A stretch of DNA of 10,622 nt from an uncultured Verrucomicrobiota bacterium (GTDB taxonomy: Bacteria > Verrucomicrobiota > Verrucomicrobiia > Palsa-1439): NCBI GenBank assembly GCA_903825695.1, contig CAIKBP010000150.1, forward strand, positions 1 to 10,622, in the 5' to 3' direction. Of this stretch, positions 7,058 through 10,622 are shown piece after piece. The notes under the pieces are model-generated. The model was not told where the DNA came from. It saw only the letters and a list, made by a program, of their open reading frames with translations, and searched no databases. The position numbers and the translations under genes were made by a program. Position 1 is the first letter of the stretch. The number at the start of each line of letters is the position of its first letter.

Positions 7058-7765
7058 TTAGGGTCTAAGGGCTTCGCGAATTGCCATCTCCACAAGTGGT
7101 TTCGGTGGCTTATCCAACTTGATGATTTTATTTAAGAATGACTCGGCTCCCTCAACAAATTTCTGTATGTCCTGAATCCGTCGGAACATTTTAAGACCGT
7201 CTATTGGCACGAGTTTCCCATGCGAATTCAAATCCCCATCGTGGACGATCTGGTGCCGACGCAGCACAAGGAGTTCAATACTGCGCCGAATAGTCTTTCG
7301 ACCGATTGTTCTTTCGACACATTTTGAGAAATCTTTGAGTCCATAAGCCCAAAAGAGGCTGTCAATCGCACCGAATCGCTGAGCCGTGAACCGCTCTAAG
7401 TAAGCCTCGACAAGGCTTCTGACTCTCCTGTATGGTCGCTTCATCGACAACATTTCCAATGCTTGCCTCGTGTCCAGCCGTGCGTCCGCGAGTAGTTTCA
7501 CGAGTCCATCACTTGCGCCCTTCTGTTGCAAAAATGGAATCAACATTTCGACGAACCTGTCGGTGAAATAGGCATCCATCGCGGAGACTGCAAGAACGAC
7601 TGCGGCACGGACCAAGTCATTCGGATCAAGATCAAGTGGTTTTCCATCAACACGCTTCACGTCGCCGAGTTCTACGAACGTGGAGAGTTCGGCCAGTGTC
7701 AGACTTCGGCGGAGAGTCTGACGGAACTCATGAAGAGATCTCGTGCTTCCACTGATGTTATTCAT
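7058..7765 (-). CDS. HEPN-domain protein (RiboL-PSP-type), probable ribonuclease
   Basis: The 235-residue, largely helical protein carries the HEPN signature LVLRRHQIVHDGD, with R170-x4-H175 matching the R-x4-6-H catalytic motif of HEPN RNases. An earlier helix (LVRAAVVLAVSAMDAYFTDRF, about 51-71) matches the start of the RiboL-PSP-HEPN subgroup. Members of that group often occur in toxin and restriction contexts. No nucleotidyltransferase (MNT) partner or other antitoxin is next to it. The start ATG overlaps the stop of a methyltransferase remnant as ATGA, with GGAC six bases upstream, so it is probably translated by coupling from the remnant. By eye, base composition is more AT-rich than the metabolic genes on either side, which hints at horizontal acquisition. 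Cellular target and trigger cannot be read from the sequence. Confidence 0.8.
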   Translation of the reverse strand: MNNISGSTRSLHEFRQTLRRSLTLAELSTFVELGDVKRVDGKPLDLDPNDLVRAAVVLAVSAMDAYFTDRFVEMLIPFLQQKGASDGLVKLLADARLDTRQALEMLSMKRPYRRVRSLVEAYLERFTAQRFGAIDSLFWAYGLKDFSKCVERTIGRKTIRRSIELLVLRRHQIVHDGDLNSHGKLVPIDGLKMFRRIQDIQKFVEGAESFLNKIIKLDKPPKPLVEMAIREALRP

Positions 7766-7881
7766 TTGGCGTCCATTTGATGGATATGTGGATATCGGGA
7801 CAGTTCCTTCAACCGCTCCAAATTATCGCCGCAGTAGATGACGCGGGTGTCCACCAGCGAAGAAGTTTTCGTCTTACCCAT
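7762..7881 (-). pseudogene. N-terminal remnant of a site-specific DNA methyltransferase
   Basis: The 39-residue frame starts MGKTKTSSLVDTRVIYCGDN and continues LERLKEL. This matches the opening of a common class of bacterial adenine/cytosine-N4 DNA methyltransferases, where the next residues normally lead into the DPPF catalytic motif. Here the resemblance ends near 7800, and unrelated residues (SRYPHIHQMDAK) lead to a stop. No SAM-binding or DPPY/F catalytic motif remains, so it cannot methylate. The stop overlaps the HEPN start as ATGA. A further in-frame ATG lies three codons upstream at 7890. It is either debris of a restriction-modification system deleted when the HEPN gene arrived, or a residual leader that now drives HEPN translation. 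The match is from memory of the family, not a database search. Confidence 0.65.
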
Positions 7882-7888
7882 GCCGCGC

Positions 7889-7917
7889 ATTGTAGCGGGT
7901 TGTTCCGCCCCGGGCAA
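7889..7917 (-). promoter_or_regulatory. Probable promoter of the methyltransferase remnant and HEPN gene
   Basis: On the minus strand, TTGCCC (7912-7917) and TACAAT (7889-7894) are spaced by 17 bp. The -10 matches five of six bases. The start site would fall about at the ATG at 7879-7881, implying a leaderless or nearly leaderless mRNA. The HEPN gene would be read from the same transcript. Confidence 0.5.
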
Positions 7918-7964
7918 GCCTGCCGGTACGCCTACGCCGCGATTCAACTTCAGCCACGGCCTGC

Positions 7965-7994
7965 TTGACGCCCAGATTGCGTTCGCTCCATACT
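7965..7994 (+). promoter_or_regulatory. Possible promoter of the ETF-QO-like gene
   Basis: TTGACG (7965-7970) and CATACT (7989-7994) are separated by 18 bp; the -10 is weak (four of six). Initiation near 8001 would make the ATG at 8006 almost leaderless, or give a leader of about 40 nt to the in-frame ATG at 8042. If real, it lies back to back with the minus-strand promoter at 7889-7917. Confidence 0.35.
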
Positions 7995-8005
7995 CCCGAA
8001 AAAGC

Positions 8006-9889
8006 ATGACCACACCCCAACCAACAGTGGAACGCCAGAAGATGGATGGCGCCCGTGGCGCCATGAATGTGGACATCGTCTGCGTCGGGTTCGGACCCGC
8101 AACGGGCGGATTCTTGACGACGCTGAGCCGCGAGTTGGTCAACCCTGACGGGACGCCTAAGCTGGAAAGCGCAGTGTCGCCGGGGATGCCGCCACAGGTG
8201 ATCTGTTATGAGCGGGCGGACGACATTGGATTTGGCGTATCGGGTGTGGTGACCCGGGCGCGCGGGATACGCGCATCGTTTCCAAACCTCGACCCATTGC
8301 AGATTCCGATGTGCGCTCCCGTGACACACGAGGAGGTGCTTTATCTTCTCGACCCGATTGGCACAAGCCGGCGCTCGATGACATTGCGCGTAGCGGACAA
8401 GATGATTCGCGCATTCAAGAAGGTGCTGCCGTTTGAGCATGAGGCGTTGCGACTACCGTATATCCCGCCGTACTTGCGCAAGGACGGCGGTCTGTTGCTG
8501 TCCATCGGGCAGTTCAATCAGTGGGTCGGCTCACAGTTGATGAATGCTGGTACGGTGCAGATTTGGCCGGGCACGGCCATTGCCAAACCTCTTTTCGAAG
8601 GCGACCGGGTCACCGGTGTGCGGTTGGCGGATCAGGGAGTGAACAAGCAAGGTGAGCCCGATTTGGGCTACACGCCGGGCATGGACATCCATGCGGCGTT
8701 GACAGTGGTCGGCGATGGTCCAGTCGGCGCAATCGGCCGTCAACTGGACGAACATTTCGGCATGCCGAAAGGCCATCACAATCGCGACTGGGCCATCGGC
8801 ATGAAGATGGTCGTGAATCTTCCTGAGAACTGTCCGCTTGAACCGGGCACGGTGCTACACACGTTGGGATATCCCGAACCCGAGATTTTCGGGTTTATCT
8901 ACGTTTATCCCGACCGCGTGGCGTCGCTCGGGATCTTTGTGCCGTCATGGTTCGACACGCCGGTCCGCACCGCGTACCGGTATCTACAGCACTGGATGTT
9001 GCATCCGTATCTGTGGCGTTATCTGCAAGGAGGCACGCTTCGTTCGTGGGGTGCGAAGACGCTCGGCGAGTCCGGTCGCCGCGGCGAGCCGCATCTCGTC
9101 GGCAACGGTTACGCGCGCATCGGCGAAGGTTCGGGAACAACCAACGTCCTCACGGGCAGCGGCGTGGACGAAGCGTGGACAACGGGCGCACAGTTGGCCG
9201 AGGCCGTCATCGAGTTGTTGAAAGAGAAAAAGCCGTTCACGAAGGAGAATCTCGAAACGGCTTACGTGAAGCGACGCCGCAAGAGTTGGGTGGAAGCCGA
9301 AGGCCGCGTCGCCGAGAAATCGCGTGATGGTTTTCAGCGTGGCGTCGTCACCGGTCTGATCGGCATGGCGCTGGCCGGCGCGACCAAGGGCAGGCTTGCT
9401 GCGCCCGTCCGTTCGCGTCGTCCGCGCGACCATACACCCAGCCTCGCGGCGTATTACCGGGACCGCATCTCCCTTGCAGAGATCCAGAAGATCCGTCATG
9501 AATGCGCCGCCAAAGGTGTCAGCGCTCACAACGCGCTCATGGACCGGGTCGGCTGGCCTGCGATTCCGTACGACGGAAAACTCCTCGTCTCGCATCAGGA
9601 CGCGTTGTTGATGGGCGGCAAAGTTCAGGCCCCGGCCGGTTATGCCGATCACATCGTGTTTCTGTACCCGAACCTCTGCGAACAATGCGGCACGAAAATC
9701 TGCATTGAAGTTTGCAGCGGTCAGGCGATTACACCCGACGACAAGGGCATGCCCATGTTCGACCGCGAAAAATGTGTACATTGCGGCGCGTGCATCTGGA
9801 ATTGTCCGATGCCGCACCCAGACGACCCCGAGCGCAGTGTCTTGGAATTCCTACCCGCCCCCGGTGGCTTGCACTCGGCGGAGAACTGA
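8006..9889 (+). CDS. ETF:quinone oxidoreductase-like (FixC family) flavoprotein with eight-cysteine ferredoxin tail
   Basis: The 627-residue protein begins with an FAD-binding Rossmann motif (VDIVCVGFGPATGG, G28-x-G30 with G34/G35). It continues through a FixC/geranylgeranyl-reductase-like flavin and substrate region (including VVGDGPVGAIGR at about 234-245) and ends in iron-sulfur motifs. Proteins of this family take electrons from ETF and reduce membrane quinone. The tail has C558-x2-C561-x4-C566-x3-C570 and C590-x2-C593-x2-C596-x3-C600-P, enough for two [4Fe-4S] clusters where classical ETF-QO binds one. Start choice is uncertain. The frame is open back to 7838, but that part overlaps the methyltransferase remnant antisense; ATG 8006, 8042 and 8063 all lack a good ribosome site. 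The acyl-CoA dehydrogenase upstream on the same strand is the likely electron source. No etfAB genes are in the window. Confidence 0.85.
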   Translation: MTTPQPTVERQKMDGARGAMNVDIVCVGFGPATGGFLTTLSRELVNPDGTPKLESAVSPGMPPQVICYERADDIGFGVSGVVTRARGIRASFPNLDPLQIPMCAPVTHEEVLYLLDPIGTSRRSMTLRVADKMIRAFKKVLPFEHEALRLPYIPPYLRKDGGLLLSIGQFNQWVGSQLMNAGTVQIWPGTAIAKPLFEGDRVTGVRLADQGVNKQGEPDLGYTPGMDIHAALTVVGDGPVGAIGRQLDEHFGMPKGHHNRDWAIGMKMVVNLPENCPLEPGTVLHTLGYPEPEIFGFIYVYPDRVASLGIFVPSWFDTPVRTAYRYLQHWMLHPYLWRYLQGGTLRSWGAKTLGESGRRGEPHLVGNGYARIGEGSGTTNVLTGSGVDEAWTTGAQLAEAVIELLKEKKPFTKENLETAYVKRRRKSWVEAEGRVAEKSRDGFQRGVVTGLIGMALAGATKGRLAAPVRSRRPRDHTPSLAAYYRDRISLAEIQKIRHECAAKGVSAHNALMDRVGWPAIPYDGKLLVSHQDALLMGGKVQAPAGYADHIVFLYPNLCEQCGTKICIEVCSGQAITPDDKGMPMFDREKCVHCGACIWNCPMPHPDDPERSVLEFLPAPGGLHSAEN

Positions 9890-9944
9890 ATCCCTAGCCG
9901 CAAAGAGCGCAGATACCGGCGCTACGAAAGCAGTACTTCGTCCG

Positions 9945-10622
9945 TCAGGCCTTGTTGATGTGCGAGATCCTCAGGTGCTCGATGATCTGCGCAACTGACT
10001 CGGCCACAGTTTGTTGATCCGTGTGGACTTCGATCTCCGGGCGTTCCGGCGGCTCGTACGGCGCTGACACGCCGGTAAAGTTAGGGATTTTGCCCTCACG
10101 CGCCTTTTTGTAAAGACCCTTAGAGTCACGTTGCTCGCAGACCGACAGCGGCGCGTTGATATACACCTCGATGAACTCGCCGTCCTTAAGGATCGAACGC
10201 GCCAGTCGCCTGTCATCACGATACGGTGAAATAAACGCGGTGATCACCAGCACTCCCGCGTCCGCAAATAGTTTCGCCACCTCGCCAACGCGCCGGATAT
10301 TCTCCATGCGATCCTCCGGCAAGAAGCCGAGATTGGCGCTGAGACCGTGACGGATATTGTCGCCATCCAGCACGTAGGTGTGCAGCCCCATTGCAAACAA
10401 CTCGTGCTCCAATTCCGTGGCGATTGAGGACTTACCCGCACCCGACAGGCCCGTGAGCCAAATGACAGCGCCTTTGTGAGTGTTGCGCTTCTCGCGGACA
10501 TCCCGGGTGACTTTGCCTTTCATCCAGAAGATGTTTTGGCTTTTGACGCCGGACAACACGTCACGGCGGTCGGGGTACTCGCTCTTGGAGATGATGCCAC
10601 CGCCGCAAACCTGACGGTGATC
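9945..10622 (-). CDS. cysC: APS kinase domain of a probable CysN-CysC fusion, partial
   Basis: The kinase domain has the P-loop GLSGAGKSS, the APS kinase blocks LDGDNIRHGLSANLGF and FISPYRDDR, and a C-terminal EVHTDQQTVAESVAQII. It phosphorylates adenosine 5'-phosphosulfate to PAPS in sulfate assimilation or sulfation. The frame does not begin at a clear start. It stays open to the right edge for 21 codons beyond a GTG at 10559, and those residues (DHRQVCGGGIISKSEYPDRR) resemble the C-terminal strand of CysN. I therefore read it as the end of a bifunctional CysNC (sulfate adenylyltransferase subunit 1 plus APS kinase), cut by the window. A stand-alone cysC starting at the GTG is the alternative. 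It converges with the ETF-QO-like gene across 55 bp, with no strong terminator seen. Confidence 0.9.
   Translation of the reverse strand, partial: DHRQVCGGGIISKSEYPDRRDVLSGVKSQNIFWMKGKVTRDVREKRNTHKGAVIWLTGLSGAGKSSIATELEHELFAMGLHTYVLDGDNIRHGLSANLGFLPEDRMENIRRVGEVAKLFADAGVLVITAFISPYRDDRRLARSILKDGEFIEVYINAPLSVCEQRDSKGLYKKAREGKIPNFTGVSAPYEPPERPEIEVHTDQQTVAESVAQIIEHLRISHINKA

Larger units (their letters stand above)
7882..8005. other. Intergenic region between methyltransferase remnant and ETF-QO-like gene
   Basis: About 120 bp separate the divergent remnant/HEPN unit and the ETF-QO-like gene. It carries the two candidate promoters on opposite strands and no recognisable gene. It probably marks the right-hand boundary of the accessory insert. 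Confidence 0.5.

Noticed and set aside
7838..8005. Upstream extension of the ETF-QO-like frame to 7838
   Set aside because: It lies antisense to the methyltransferase remnant and its promoter. The FAD motif normally lies near the N-terminus, so the extra residues are probably not coding.
8984..9817. Minus-strand open frame of 277 codons antisense to the ETF-QO-like gene
   Set aside because: It is a shadow of the flavoprotein gene, with no recognisable motif and no start signal.
9924..9941. Hairpin ACGAA...TTCGT between the convergent ETF-QO-like and CysC genes as a terminator
   Set aside because: The stem is only 5 bp with an 8-base loop, and there is no T-run on either strand.

Overview
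The window looks like a GC-rich bacterial chromosome with metabolic genes on both strands and a short accessory insert in the middle. I cannot assign the organism from sequence alone. The mix of a bacterial-type [NiFe]-hydrogenase beta subunit, a quinol-type nitric oxide reductase, a large acyl-CoA dehydrogenase, an ETF:quinone-oxidoreductase-like protein and a CysN-CysC fusion suits a facultative or micro-oxic soil or sediment bacterium. Verrucomicrobiota is a guess held at low confidence.

Left third (1-3886, all minus strand). A nitric oxide reductase gene (1682-3886) is followed by a sigma70-like promoter (1517-1545) that appears to start a new unit. That unit holds the iron-sulfur beta subunit of a cytoplasmic, group 3b-like hydrogenase (318-1481) and, overlapping it by 17 bp, a cyclic-nucleotide-binding-fold protein that runs off the left edge. 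The catalytic hydrogenase subunits would be expected just outside the window.

Middle and right (4051-9889, plus strand). An acyl-CoA dehydrogenase with a long C-terminal extension (4051-6141) and a flavoprotein with an eight-cysteine ferredoxin tail (8006-9889) look like functional partners, passing electrons from acyl-CoA oxidation to quinone. They are separated by about 1.9 kb of different character. This insert holds a 13-unit, 21-bp tandem repeat with dyad-symmetric cores, a small orphan ORF, a dispersed-repeat-like sequence and a complete HNH endonuclease. It also holds a convergent HEPN-domain protein with the RNase-type R-x4-H motif, and the beheaded start of a DNA methyltransferase whose stop overlaps the HEPN start (ATGA). 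This reads as a decayed or rebuilt restriction-modification or defence island.

Right edge (9945-10622, minus strand). The APS kinase domain of a probable CysN-CysC fusion is cut by the window end. It belongs to sulfate activation and has no obvious link to its neighbours.

The strongest candidate for something undescribed is the pairing of HNH, HEPN and methyltransferase remnant inside an otherwise metabolic locus. The second is the dyad-bearing 21-bp array beside it.
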